NCBI GenBank assembly: GCA_037044905.1
Contig: JBAOKB010000064.1
Location: forward strand, 1-64,000
Direction: 5' to 3'
DNA length: 64,000 nt
DNA from: Hortaea werneckii
Taxonomy: Eukaryota > Ascomycota > Dothideomycetes > Mycosphaerellales > Teratosphaeriaceae
Both the position numbers and the translations under genes were made by a program. The notes beneath the pieces were generated by a model. The model saw only the letters and a program-made list of their open reading frames with translations. It had not been told where the DNA came from and did no database searches. This document shows positions 31,665 to 42,084 of the stretch, in pieces. Each line of letters opens with the position of its first letter. Positions within the stretch are counted from its first letter, which is position 1.

Positions 31665-32891
31665 CTAAGCCTGTCCCTTCTCCGAAACCGACATCTTCGC
31701 GACCTCAGCAGCCGTCAAATCAGCATCCTGTCCCTCCTTCCCCGCCTCCTCCTTCCCCTTCTTCCCCTCCACCTCACTCAAACACGCCACATCCCCACCC
31801 CTAAGATACTCCTCAATCTCACCCACCCTCTTCCCGGCCTTCTCCCATCTCTCCCTGTACGCCGCCCGCCGCCTTGCCGTCTCCTCCGTCAACGCCGGCC
31901 AATAAACCCCATGCTCATACACGAACTCCAAGTCCCCCCCATACTGCTTCCACAGCTGTTCCTTCGGCACGTAGAGGCGGAGGTCCTCATTGAACTTCAT
32001 CTTCTCCTTCGTCACGGGATCGATAAACGCCGAGATCAGCTTGAAAAACGTATTCACGTACCACGGCGTCTCGGAGATCAACGCTTTGCCCAGCCGTTCG
32101 GGGGAATGCGTTTGCAGGATCGTGAGCACGGCGCGGGCTTGCCCGACGCTGGGCACGTTCCCCGACGCGGCGCCTTTGAAGTTGATGAGTAGGCAGGCGG
32201 ATTCCTGGCCCGGGGGCATCAGGTCGATGGTCCGGTCTAGCATGTAGCAGAGATGGTGGATCTGGCGGTCGGACATTTTGGTGTTTTGGTTTGCCGGGTT
32301 GAGGTACAGACAGGGGCGGGATTCCTTGTCGTAGCCGAGGAGCAGTTGTTTGCCGGATTCGTTTTCGGGGCTGATGTAGTCCGCCGTGAAGGTGTCGGCG
32401 CCGTATTCCCGTCGCCAGGTTAGGGTGGACTGCAGGCGTTTGAGCGCGTTGGCTGTGTTCCATTTGGTTGCGCGCAGGTAGCGGAGGATGCATTCCCGTG
32501 TCAGCCACATGCGCTCGTGGTCTTGGATTGGGGCTTGGGGCGCGTTTTTCTTCTCCGTGCTCGGCAGGGTTTCCCATTGCGAGACCTGCGCGAGTACGGA
32601 GGCGTATTTGGTTTGCTCTTCTGCCGTCAGGGGTTTAGGTGCGGGTGGTTTGCAGCCCTTGACGGGTTTGGTGATGGGCCGCTTCAGCGGTCCGTCTTTG
32701 GGTGGCACCCATCCTTCGTCTTCCTGGGATGATGTGGGTTCGGTCACGGTGGTGCTGGTGGCGGGGGTGTCGAGGGCTTGCGGGTTGGAGGTGGAGGATT
32801 TGAAGGAGGAGGAGCTCGAGTGTGGGCGAGAGGAGTCTTCCGTCTGCGGTTCGGTGGCAGCGGGGTTGGAGGGGTTATTGGTGTCTGCCAT
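31665..32891 (-). CDS. Sec14-like CRAL-TRIO lipid transfer protein (Pdr16/Pdr17 type)
   Basis: Intronless, 408 aa from the ATG at 32891 (the frame is open upstream but this ATG starts the natural MADTNNPSNPA). After a Ser/Thr-rich leader, the CRAL-TRIO N-domain is seen at about 135-190 (RECILRYLRATKWNTANALK). The lipid-binding domain follows, with GYDKESRPCLYLNPANQNT, ACLLINFKGAASGNVPSV, ILQTHSPERLGKALISETPW and KEQLWKQYGGDLEF. Such proteins move phosphatidylinositol and related lipids between membranes and influence sterol and drug resistance in yeast. The C-terminus is Lys/Glu-rich. It is divergent from POL12. Confidence 0.9.
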   Translation of the reverse strand: MADTNNPSNPAATEPQTEDSSRPHSSSSSFKSSTSNPQALDTPATSTTVTEPTSSQEDEGWVPPKDGPLKRPITKPVKGCKPPAPKPLTAEEQTKYASVLAQVSQWETLPSTEKKNAPQAPIQDHERMWLTRECILRYLRATKWNTANALKRLQSTLTWRREYGADTFTADYISPENESGKQLLLGYDKESRPCLYLNPANQNTKMSDRQIHHLCYMLDRTIDLMPPGQESACLLINFKGAASGNVPSVGQARAVLTILQTHSPERLGKALISETPWYVNTFFKLISAFIDPVTKEKMKFNEDLRLYVPKEQLWKQYGGDLEFVYEHGVYWPALTEETARRRAAYRERWEKAGKRVGEIEEYLRGGDVACLSEVEGKKGKEEAGKEGQDADLTAAEVAKMSVSEKGQA

Positions 32892-33735
32892 GTTGGTGCC
32901 GAGTTGGGGTGCAAGATAGAGGTTCGGTTGGTAAATGCACGTGATAGAAACCCCTGACTCTCGCGGTGCTGTGGAAGGGTTGGCAGAGTTGACCAACGGC
33001 AGGAAAGGCAAGGGACAACAACACCAGGAGATGCAGCGTAGGAGACACAGGTGGAGGGGAAAGATAAGGGGCGAAACGAGGGTGGGTGGCTACGCTGAGT
33101 CGCAGGGCAATTCTGGCCTAGCAATTCCTGAATGAGGAGCTGGCGGGGCGGCTTCTCCCAATTGTTTCAATCGAGATCGGGCCCCGAATCGCAGGAAAAC
33201 AGACAGATGGCTGTCGACGGTCGTGGTTGGAATACACCGCTGTACCAAATCATGTGATGTGGCTTCTATTATACTACTACCTTACGTAGGTGTATACTGT
33301 TGACGTGGTGATCACCTCGTCTCGCTCATCAATCATCCCAACTTTTTTCTTCTTCCCCCGACGCCCGCCATCGCAAAGCCAAACCTTCTCGCGTCCGGCT
33401 CGCGATCCCGTACCTGCCTAGGTAAGGTGGGTAGGGCTCGGCGGCCGGAATGGTTTCCAGCCGAGACCCCGACTCGGCATACAGTACCAACCGGTACAGT
33501 AAAGTACATCCTAGTCCCCCCGTAGAATTATGCTCTGCCGAAGCCGGAAACCTTCTTCTTTACCTAGGTGGGTAAGGTAAGAGGGGATCTCCCGCTAGCG
33601 CGTCGGGTTGGCGACTACTCTACGCGGCTTTCGCGTCTCCCGCATGAGGTGAGGTGTGGTTGTGTGTATGCAGAGTGCATCGTTCATGGTGCCCAGTATC
33701 GCCAGCTCGACTTACCCTATCCTCCACACCGCATC
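32892..33735. promoter_or_regulatory. Divergent promoter region, Sec14-like / POL12
   Basis: These 844 bp between divergent starts hold several CCTAGGTAAGGT-like motifs (about 33281, 33417 and 33563). An open frame reaches into it from POL12 without an ATG. No further gene is seen. Confidence 0.4.
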
Positions 33736-36094
33736 ATGGCAAGCATGCAAGATATCAATGGTGCATTCGGCACCACTCTACCGGACGACGTCGCCGCCGA
33801 ACTCCAACACATCGTGCGTCTGCTCGACCTGAACCCGCAGGAAGTCTTCTTCAAATGGGAAAGCTACGTGATCAAGATGGGCGTCGAGTGTACAAAGTTG
33901 GATCTGAAGACCGTCAGAGACTTCAAGAAAGATTTACAGGATGCATTGGAACGCGAGAGTAGAGCGAAAGGCCAGCATGTAGCCCATGGCAGTTCGGCAA
34001 AGCAGACAAGTGCGACGCCCAGAGCCACGGGCGGTGATGTATTTGGCATGCTGGATGGCATGGTCACCCCGAGTGTCGCCCGATCCAGTGGCGCACACAC
34101 GAAGAGGAAAGCAGCCAACTTCGACACACCTGCATCCAAGTCGACCAAAGCCGGCCTCAACAGCTCGCCCGCAGACAGCAAGACTCCGATCCCAGCACGC
34201 CCAGATCTGCCAGGTGTATCGTTCGCAGATCGCCAGAACGCAGGTCAGATTGTGGAAAGCATCAATGCCCACCTTCCAGCTGCTTCGACCTCTGTCGAGC
34301 CCGCCGCCGAATCTCGTACCAAGCTGAAGGCGAATGTGGAGATCCAAAAGTTTGGCTACAAGACTATGGCCATGAAGTTGTCTGAGGCTTCTGAAGTTCT
34401 AGACGATAGGATTGATATGTTCACCGATTTGATACAAGAACACTACCAGCTCCCCGATACTGCCTTCGGCAACCCAGCAGCACAGTCTACCGCTGAGATC
34501 GTGGCCGTGGGAAGAATCGCTTGCGATCAGCCAAACGGCAAGCTCAATGCCGCCTCAGTGGTCATAGAGACTAGCAGACGGATGGGTGCCGGTCTCCGTA
34601 TTCCGCTGAAGTTCCAAGATGGCGTAGCTTACGATGTCTTCCCTGGCAAGATCATGGCTTGCAGAGGGACCAACGTCAGCGGAGAGTATTTCGCAGTTGC
34701 TGAGATCCTCCCAATTCCACAACTGCCCCCTCCGGCCTCATCACCCATGGAACTAGATGTCCACAACGATCGCCTTACCGATTCCTCTGGCGACACAACC
34801 CCTCTCAACATGATGGTCGCCTCCGGCCCATACACCACCGACACCGACCTCGACTTCACTCCCCTCCACACCCTCCTCGACCGAGCCAACGACACCAAAA
34901 CCGACGCCCTCATCCTCTGCGGGCCCTTCCTCGACATCGAACACCCGATCGTAGCATCCGGGGACATCGAACCGCACCTCCCCACCAACACTTCCATCTC
35001 CCCCGACCGCGCCACCCTAGCCGACATCTTCCGCCACTTCATCTCCCAACCCCTGCAAACCTTCCTCACTTCCTCCCCAACCACAACCATCATCCTCGTC
35101 CCCTCCCTCCGCGACGCCCTCAGCAAACACGTCTCCTGGCCGCAAGACCGCTTCGCCAAACCGCCCCTCGGCCTCCCCAAGGGCGTCCACGTCGTCACGA
35201 ACCCTATCCTCCTCTCCATCAACGAGATCCTCGTCGGCGTCTCCACGCAGGACATCCTTTCTGAACTCCGGCGCGAGAACGTCGCAGTCTCTTCTTCCCC
35301 CTCCCAACAGCACAATGGTTTTTCCGACGATACCCTCGCCCGTCTCACCCGCCACCTCATCGACCAGCGCCATTTCTTCCCGCTCTTCCCCCCGCAAGCG
35401 CGCGAGAACCTTCCAGCGCTGACGAAGGTTCCGGGCGAAGTTCCCGACCCGGGTAGTGAGGAGAGGTTACCCATGGGCGCGTGTGTGGATCTGAGTTATG
35501 TGAAATTGGCCGAGTGGGTGAATGTTAGGCCGGATCTGTTGGTTTTGCCTAGTGCGTTGACGCCGTTTGCTAAGGTGAGTTTTACCCTTTTTTTTTTTTT
35601 TAAAAAAAAAAACTTTCCTCTTTTTACTTTGTTTTTAACCCTACCTGCCCTCCCGCTTTCCCTTTCCCCTCTCGTCCTTTTGTCCTCTTCCTCCTACTCA
35701 AATCCTCTTCGCTATGCCCTTTTGGGAAGCGGAGAAGTTGGCATTCAGCCCAATGACGAAGACGGGGGCCACCGAGGCTATGGGTATTCCTGTCCCATCA
35801 TAAGGAAAGGATGAAAATCCTTCTTTTCTTTTTTTTCTTTTTTTTTCGCTTCTTCTTCTTCTTCTTCTTCTTTTCCCCTTTGCTAATGCCAAATGCCTTT
35901 TTCTTTCTTCACAGGTCGTCGAAGGCGTCACAGCCCTCAACCCCGGTCCTCTGATGAAGAAGCGCGGCGCGGGGACTTTCGCCGCGCTTTCTATCCAGCC
36001 GAGATCTTTGACGGAGGAGGAAAGGGAGAACGCTGAGATGCCGGTGGGTCATAGGGTTTATGAAAGGGCGAGGGTGGATGTTGTTAAGATATGA
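33736..36094 (+). CDS. POL12: DNA polymerase alpha subunit B (Pol12)
   Basis: Exons 33736-35574 and 35915-36094 give 672 aa. This is the regulatory subunit of the polymerase alpha-primase complex. Seen: the N-terminal helical domain (LPDDVAAELQHIVRLLDLNP), a disordered linker with GGDVFGMLDGMVTP, then FADRQNAGQIVESINAHLP, RIDMFTDLIQEHY, the OB-fold part (AEIVAVGRIACDQ, GLRIPLKFQD), and the inactive phosphoesterase domain (MMVASGPYTTDTDLDFTPL, ALILCGPFLDIEHP, VHVVTNPILLSINEI). The second exon supplies the conserved end with ALNPGPL and GTFAALSIQPRS. The intron is long for this window (340 bp; GTGAGT...CACAG) and full of homopolymer and CTT repeats. Confidence 0.93.
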
Positions 36095-37085
36095 TTGGGA
36101 TTTGATGAAGAACCAGGGGTGGGGAACGGGGGTTGGGAAGTTGGGGGGGGTTGAGATGAGGTTGATGAGAGGGATTGGAATTTGAAACTTCTGGTTCTTG
36201 GAGACTTTCTTCTTACATTTTTCATGTTGGAAATCTATTACGTTCGTGCACGTATCGAGGGACCCCTTTGATTGTGTCCTCGCTGCTTCGCTCTCTCTGC
36301 CCTATCTATTCGGTTCTCTCCCCTTTCTACCTTTCTACCTTTGTTTCTTTTTTTTTTATTTTGTCTTTCTTTTTTGTGGCGACGAAGACCACAATACAAT
36401 CAGGACAAGAAGGTTGAGAAAGAGAGACCTTGCATAGTGAGGTATTAGACATTATGAGGGCTAGTCGAATCCTTGTCAGGAAGTTCATCGGGAGGTCAGA
36501 AATGATGAAGGGAACGGAAGGTTCTTGTTCAAGCACTCGCTGTTGTAGAAAAATATATAGAAAGGGGGAGGAACAGCTTATTAGACATCATTGAAGCTGT
36601 AAACCGGTGAAAAATCCACGATGTGGCTGGTTATCCGTTACGAGGGGAATGAGCACTTTTCTCCATGATATAGGGAGCAGATGCAAAGAAGGCTGAAGGG
36701 CCCTGAGCAAACTTTTGGATCCTATCTTTGGCTCCTCGTTGGTCTGCTTTCTTTCTATCCTGTTCTTTACCGCTACCGGGCCCTATGATCGCGTGAGTAG
36801 ATCCACAAAAGGCGACGGCTTCCGCCTCGATTTCAGCTGGTCGCGCCTCTGAACATCTCGTTCTCTTGCCTCGCTATACTGCCCTTTCTTCCTGCCCTTT
36901 GATTGTGGTCTTGCCTGGTGATATTGGGATGAGACCCAATGATGGCAAAAAGTCCCGCATTGGTCTCAATTGAGCATACTTCTGCAAGTTTTTTTTTTTT
37001 CTCTCTCTCTCTTACTTTTCCTCACTGATTTGAAGCCTCCCTCCCCCTTTTTCCTCCCCTTCGCTTCTATTTCCTTGCCTGTACT
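36095..37085. other. Intergenic between convergent POL12 and 2EXR copy 2
   Basis: Pyrimidine-rich and AT-rich; no gene seen. Confidence 0.4.
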
Positions 37086-37991
37086 TCATTCGGAATCGCT
37101 ATCGTCTGAAGATGGATATGAAGATTGCTCAGGGATACCAACTTCAGCGCACTCCAATCGAGGAACATGATGTTCAAGAAGAAGTCCAAAGAAACGCCAT
37201 CTCCAGTATTTTACATTATGTATGTTGTGCGCGATGGGTCGAATAGACCTTGCCGCACGTTTTACGTCATCCGATCTGAGGGCCTGCGGTCTTTGCTCGC
37301 GTGCATTCTCGATCCCCTCTTCTGACTGCCGGGAAAGTACCGCCACAACTTGTTTCAGAAGCTCTCTCAGCCGCATAAGCTTCTCATCCAAGATCAAGCC
37401 TATGTGTCGCTTGGCCTCAGAGCAGTCATACAAAGGAAGCTCGAAAGAAGTCGGGACCCAACGATGATCAGTGCAACTTGGCGATTGCATATCGAAAAAG
37501 CTCAGAGCGAGATGAAGGCTCAGTTGGAGGGTGTCTGGCAACGCTCGACGGTTGGATGTCAGGATGCCGACAACGCTATCCAGACATTCTCCCGGATCCC
37601 TGTCAATGTGGAAATCGCCTACATGTAGAGAGAGCTTGGTAACGCACGATGCATTCGGGGGGCCAATGGTATCCAGCCAGTTCTTGACTTCCTCCTTCCA
37701 GGGATACCAAATCCAGTCCCCGAAACAGTCCTTTACATGCAGGGGGACAAGGTGGACGAGGAATTTGTTGATACTGTAAAACAGAAGCCTGGATTCCCCA
37801 TGAAGTTGGCGACAAGTCATAGCAAGGGCAGTCGGATTGCCGGAGGCACGAAGTCTTAGCTTCCAGCCGGGTTTGAGTTCCCCATCGTCCCGAGGATGCT
37901 TGAGCCAGATTCCTTCGGGGTTGTAGAGCGCGTATGTGTAAATCTTGTTGCGAAGTTCCGCCGACAGGCGCGTAAACGGCGACGTCTCCAT
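37086..37991 (-). CDS. 2EXR/F-box-like family protein, copy 2
   Basis: Intronless, 301 aa from the ATG at 37991. It begins METSPFTRLSAELRNKIYTY, near-identical in pattern to copies 1 and 3, then AMTCRQLHGESRLLFYSINKF, matching block 2 of copy 1 (TCRQINAETTLLLYNVNKF). A further shared piece is WLDTIGPPNAS against WLCNVGPTKAS. The C-terminus is acidic/Ser-rich (SSDDSDSE). The function of the family is unknown. It lies beside a degenerate triplicated segment (about 38.05-38.45 kb). Confidence 0.75.
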   Translation of the reverse strand: METSPFTRLSAELRNKIYTYALYNPEGIWLKHPRDDGELKPGWKLRLRASGNPTALAMTCRQLHGESRLLFYSINKFLVHLVPLHVKDCFGDWIWYPWKEEVKNWLDTIGPPNASCVTKLSLHVGDFHIDRDPGECLDSVVGILTSNRRALPDTLQLSLHLALSFFDMQSPSCTDHRWVPTSFELPLYDCSEAKRHIGLILDEKLMRLRELLKQVVAVLSRQSEEGIENAREQRPQALRSDDVKRAARSIRPIAHNIHNVKYWRWRFFGLLLEHHVPRLECAEVGIPEQSSYPSSDDSDSE

Positions 37992-38849
37992 GATCGCCTC
38001 CTAGATTTTCAGATGTCGCTGAAGGCGGAGGATACTGCTTTAAGAATGTCGAGATGTAGAAGGTCAGCGGCTAAGCGAACTTGAAAGCCTCAAATGAAGT
38101 CGATGGTGACTTGGATTGGTTGGCCCCTGGTTGCTTCTTGGATATTGACGGAGGCCGAGGAATTTGTTCAGCGAGTGCCAGGCTGGAGATGAAGCAGAAG
38201 ATCAATTTCGCGCTGGGAGTGAATGCTTAAGATCTCAAGCAATTTGACTGCTTGGATTGGCTGCCTTCGACGTGGCTCTGAGGTGTCACTGGAGGTCGTG
38301 AAAGTTGTGTAGATGTCAAGATGAAGACGAAGTAGAAGACCAGCTGTAGACCGAAAGTGAGGAGTTCAAATCGCAGCAATCTAGAAGCTTGACTTGGCTG
38401 CCTTATCGTCGCTTCTCGATTGTTGCTGCAAGTGGAGGAGGTTGACGGACGGGTATTAAGAAGAGAGAGAAGATCAGCTCAGCTCACAAGAGGAAACACC
38501 AAGTTGGGGTGACTCATAGTGTCAAATGCGGAAGCAGGCGGGGCGTCTGGGTGGTTCCTTCCAGATTCGGAAGCCTTTCACACCGAGATAGACGGAGCTT
38601 CAAACGGAACTTCTCCTCGCAGATCATGTGCCGTGACATGTGCGCTGACCGGACGGGAGCATAGCTGGACGTGCGTCATGTTTCCTTGCACATGGCGATG
38701 ATCTGACAACGGACGGACTGCAAAAACATTCGTAGTGACACAGCTGAGCCTGTTGCCCAAATCTCAGGTCCATAAACTTACAGAGGTTGAACTCTTGAAA
38801 ACTCTCATTTGTCCTGTACTGTCCCAACGTCAACACCACCATCTACAAC
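37992..38849. other. Intergenic with degenerate triplicated segment
   Basis: No gene recognised. Three loosely similar blocks of about 130 bp (near 38051, 38188 and 38320) share GATG-AAG starts and CTTGGATTGG/CTTGGCTGCC cores. Confidence 0.4.
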
Positions 38850-39521
38850 CTATTTATCCGAGCTCTCCTCCGTGAACTTCCTATACGCCTCGGCGTCCAT
38901 AAGCCCCTGCACCTCATCCTGACTCGTCATCTTGACCTTAGCCAGCCACCCGTCCCCCTCAGGCGAGCTGTTGATCTTGCTCGGCTTCTCCTCCAACGAC
39001 GAGTTGACCTCGGTGATCACGCCGGACACGGGCGTCATGATGTCCGAGGCGGATTTGACGGATTCGACGGCCCCGATCGCGTCGCCCTTGTTCACTTCCA
39101 TGTCGATTTGTGGGAGCTCGACGTAGACGACGTCGCCGAGGGCTTTGGCTGCGTAGGTTGAGATACCGATCGTGGCTTTGTGGTTAAGGTGTTAGTTACG
39201 TTTGTTGGGTGGTTCTGGTGTTTGGGAAACCCTTACCGGATTCCGGGTTGGATGTGTCGATCCACTCGTGGTCCTCGGTGTATCGCTTCTCGAATGCTGG
39301 CGTCTGTCAGCTTGGGCTCCCTCCTCGTCTCTGATGCAGCGCCAATGTCCCATCCACATACATCTAGCGCTGGCAGTGAAGCTCCTCACAGCCGGGGTGA
39401 ACGCTGGTCGTTGAGCTCTCATGCGTTGGAATTGTGTCCGGCTGCATCTTGCCACGCTCTTTGCTGGGCCTTGCAAAGCTCTTGCGAAGGCTGCGCCTGA
39501 CTGTCCAATTGCTGCGGACAT
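38850..39521 (-). CDS. GCV3: Glycine cleavage system H protein, mitochondrial
   Basis: Three exons, 39362-39521, 39237-39296 and 38850-39175, with introns of 65 and 61 bp, give 181 aa. The H protein carries the lipoyl arm that shuttles the aminomethyl group between the P, T and L proteins of the mitochondrial glycine decarboxylase. Seen: an Arg-rich presequence (about 1-50), RSFEKRYTEDHEWIDTS, ATIGISTYAAKALGDVVYVE, and the lipoylation motif GAVESVKSASD with Lys at about residue 114. Both splices split codons (T|CA and G|CC) and restore the family sequence. It is divergent from the mitoribosomal bS6m gene across 247 bp. Confidence 0.93.
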
Positions 39522-39768
39522 TTTGTCTTTAATGCTGTAAAGTGCGTGATGTTTGGTGCAAGTGCGACAATGCGGGCTGTAACATGACGATGAGCTGCCC
39601 CGGCTACTGCGGGCTCAATGCTCGCCCTGACCAGCTGGACGGACCGAAGCGTGGGGGACATGGCGGGAGAGGGCCTTGGCGTCGCGCATCTCAGACTTCA
39701 GCGACTAGGGATCTCTGGATTAGGAAGGAAGAAGCAACAGATGACCCGGCGTTAATACCCCCTTCATC
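39522..39768. promoter_or_regulatory. Shared divergent promoter of two mitochondrial-protein genes
   Basis: These 247 bp separate the start codons of the glycine cleavage H protein and mitoribosomal bS6m. No specific element is named, but shared control would make sense for two mitochondrial proteins. Confidence 0.4.
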
Positions 39769-40201
39769 ATGCTCTACGAGCTCATCGGCGTGGTATGATT
39801 TCGTCCCCTATCCCTCGCGCTACAACACCAGTCTCCCCTTCTAACGCCAACCCATCCAGGTCCGCCCAAATCGACCCATAACCGAGATCAAAGAAATCAC
39901 CCGAACCACCGGCTCCCTCGTCCTGGCCGCCGGCGGCGTCGTCCGCGGCATTACCAACTGGGGCACTTTCCTCCTCCCCAAGCCCGCCCGTAAACAAGGC
40001 GCCACCTACCACCAGGGCCACTACTTCATCTTGCGATTCGACAGCAGCGCCAAAACCCAACATGCAGTGAGGAGAACGCTGGGTCTGGATCCCCGCATGA
40101 TCAGATATAGTGTCGTGAAGATGGGGAGTAAATTGGAAGAAGGCGCGTCGATTACGGGACAGGTGCAGTGGCCTAGTCAGCGGGGTCGGTCGATGGAGTA
40201 A
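39769..40201 (+). CDS. MRP17: Mitochondrial ribosomal protein bS6m (Mrp17)
   Basis: A 24-nt first exon (39769-39792; MLYELIGV) and a second exon (39860-40201), split by a 67-bp intron (GTATGA...CCAG), give 121 aa. It is the mitochondrial small-subunit counterpart of bacterial S6. Seen: VVRPNRPITEIKEITRTTGS, GGVVRGITNWGTFLLPKP, YHQGHYFILRFDSSAKTQ and RTLGLDPRMIRYSVVKMG, the strongest family block. Exon 1 alone encodes the first beta strand, so an annotation missing this micro-exon would lose the start. Confidence 0.93.
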
Positions 40202-40627
40202 GCGAGATGGGATGTTGCGGATGCCGGAGGGGCGTTTGAGGAGCTGTCTTTGGCTTCGCGCTGTACGATGGTGTTGTAAGATATTCTAGTGCATTTGGGC
40301 GGCGTTACAAAGAGATTGATTCCAATGGGTCTTGGAAGGACTCGAATGGCATTTCGGAAGGACGGATTTTCCTAATGCATGCCATATCTTTTTAGCATCT
40401 CGAAAGCATTGACACAACACAACACAACACAACAGCCGTCTAGTTTGGCAAAGCTGCACCTTGTCGGAGGGGAAATGAGAGCATGGTGGACCTGGCTCAG
40501 CGAACATCAAGAAGGCGAGCTGCAGCCTCATCGTACGCCATTTGGACTTGGAAAGACAGCGCGCCACTTTGCCATCTCGATCAAGCTTCCCGTGACTAGA
40601 TAATGCTCTTACGCCAAACCACCCCTA
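40202..40627. other. Intergenic
   Basis: Contains an ACAAC microsatellite (about 40410-40432). No gene seen. Confidence 0.4.
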
Positions 40628-41212
40628 TCATTCCCAACTGCTCGCCCAGTCAAACCAATCCTCACCTCCAGCCATAACAAACACCTTCCCTTCCCCCAAC
40701 CGCCCCGCCTCTCTCACCCGCACCGAATGCAACACCAGCCCCACCCTCCGCAACACCCTTTCCACCTGCCCCAGCATCCTCGTTTGAACGATCGGTATCG
40801 CGACCTTATACGCACCTTGGAAAACTCTAACCTCATCCCCTACTCCCCTCTGCGAAAGCGCATTCCTCTCCTGCTCATACCGCGCAGGTCCCCATACCCT
40901 GTACCCTCCAACATCTATCTCGCATAGGGCTCTACATCGCTTTTGTCCTAAGAAGAGTATGAAGTTCTCCAGACGACTGGGGAAGATGGGGTCTGAGTCG
41001 TACGGGAATGTAGGGGGTGTGATGAGCATTTTCTTGGTCCCGAGATCTAGGAGATGGGTTTCCGAGCGGATCTGGCGACAGGTTTGGAGGAGCGGGTTTT
41101 CGAGGTGGAGGTGTGATGTTGTGTTGAGGTTTATGGTTTGCGTGTGGAGGACGTAGGTGTAGATTTGGTTGCGGAGTTCTGGGGAGAGGTTTGCGAGGGG
41201 TGATGTTTCCAT
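40628..41212 (-). CDS. 2EXR/F-box-like family protein, copy 3
   Basis: Intronless, 194 aa from the ATG at 41212. The start METSPLANLSPELRNQIYTY and then LLQTCRQIRSETHLLDLGTK match copies 1 and 2 in order and spacing, although the insertion between blocks is shorter. The rest is diverged and shorter than the other copies. It may be complete or C-terminally reduced. The role is unknown. Confidence 0.7.
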   Translation of the reverse strand: METSPLANLSPELRNQIYTYVLHTQTINLNTTSHLHLENPLLQTCRQIRSETHLLDLGTKKMLITPPTFPYDSDPIFPSRLENFILFLGQKRCRALCEIDVGGYRVWGPARYEQERNALSQRGVGDEVRVFQGAYKVAIPIVQTRMLGQVERVLRRVGLVLHSVRVREAGRLGEGKVFVMAGGEDWFDWASSWE

Positions 41213-42084
41213 TGCCGGTTTTGTTGTTCAACTACAATTGGTGAGGTTTGATGTGGCGAAGATTTCTAGGCGGTGTGGGAGCGTTCTAAGATGAAACGAC
41301 GATAGAGCGGCATTGCTTTCCAATGGAAAGCAAGCGAATACTTTGTCTACAACTTGCGGTGATCAGGCTACGTCGAACCTTCAGACCCGTAGCAGGATAC
41401 ATGACGCTCCTTGCATACACATGGTGCGCTTGCTTATCCCTTGCTTGAATTTGCGACTTTGTTTAAAAGGAACCTACCGTGTTGCTTTTCGAACAATGCA
41501 TCCACAGGACAGCAAATATCCACCTGGCCAGATGCGGTACGAAGAATTGAAAACCACGCACAAGAAAAGTATGAGAATTCAAGCTAGCATTTATCGATTT
41601 GTACTGTGTGAGCTATGAGTGAGATCGAAACTGCTCTGCTATTATTTAAGACCTTCAATGTCCTTCCGCATCTCAGGTGAATTTCATGTCTGATGAATGC
41701 TTTCTCCTCGGCCTACATACCCCGCAGGGATGGTCTGTAGTGCGCTGACTGTGGACTCAAGGCTTGTGATTGCCCGCATGTCTCAGGCGAATGCTATCTC
41801 GGGTTACCATAGATGTGGTCGCAATCGTCCCTTTACCCATAGCAGTAAGCCTCCTGTCAAAACTCGTCGTCTTTCGGGCCTCGAGAGTCTTGCAATCCGA
41901 GGTCGGACGTGCACATTATGTCTGGCTTGATGGAATGCAGATGGGAATAATCGTCTTCCGGGAACAATCGGTAGTGTTGGTGGAAGCATGAGGCAGCTGT
42001 CATGGTATCATGTCATTAACATGATTTGCAAACTTGCACTTCGGCAGTTTAAAGGCTTTTAGCCCTCGGTAGCACCGCTCAACT
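41213..42084. other. Intergenic
   Basis: Only unsupported short frames (for example 41791-41991 on the plus strand) are present; no gene is recognised. Confidence 0.35.

Noticed and set aside
34629..35474. Long minus-strand frame opposite POL12
   Set aside because: Antisense shadow of a well-supported coding exon with strong third-base GC bias.
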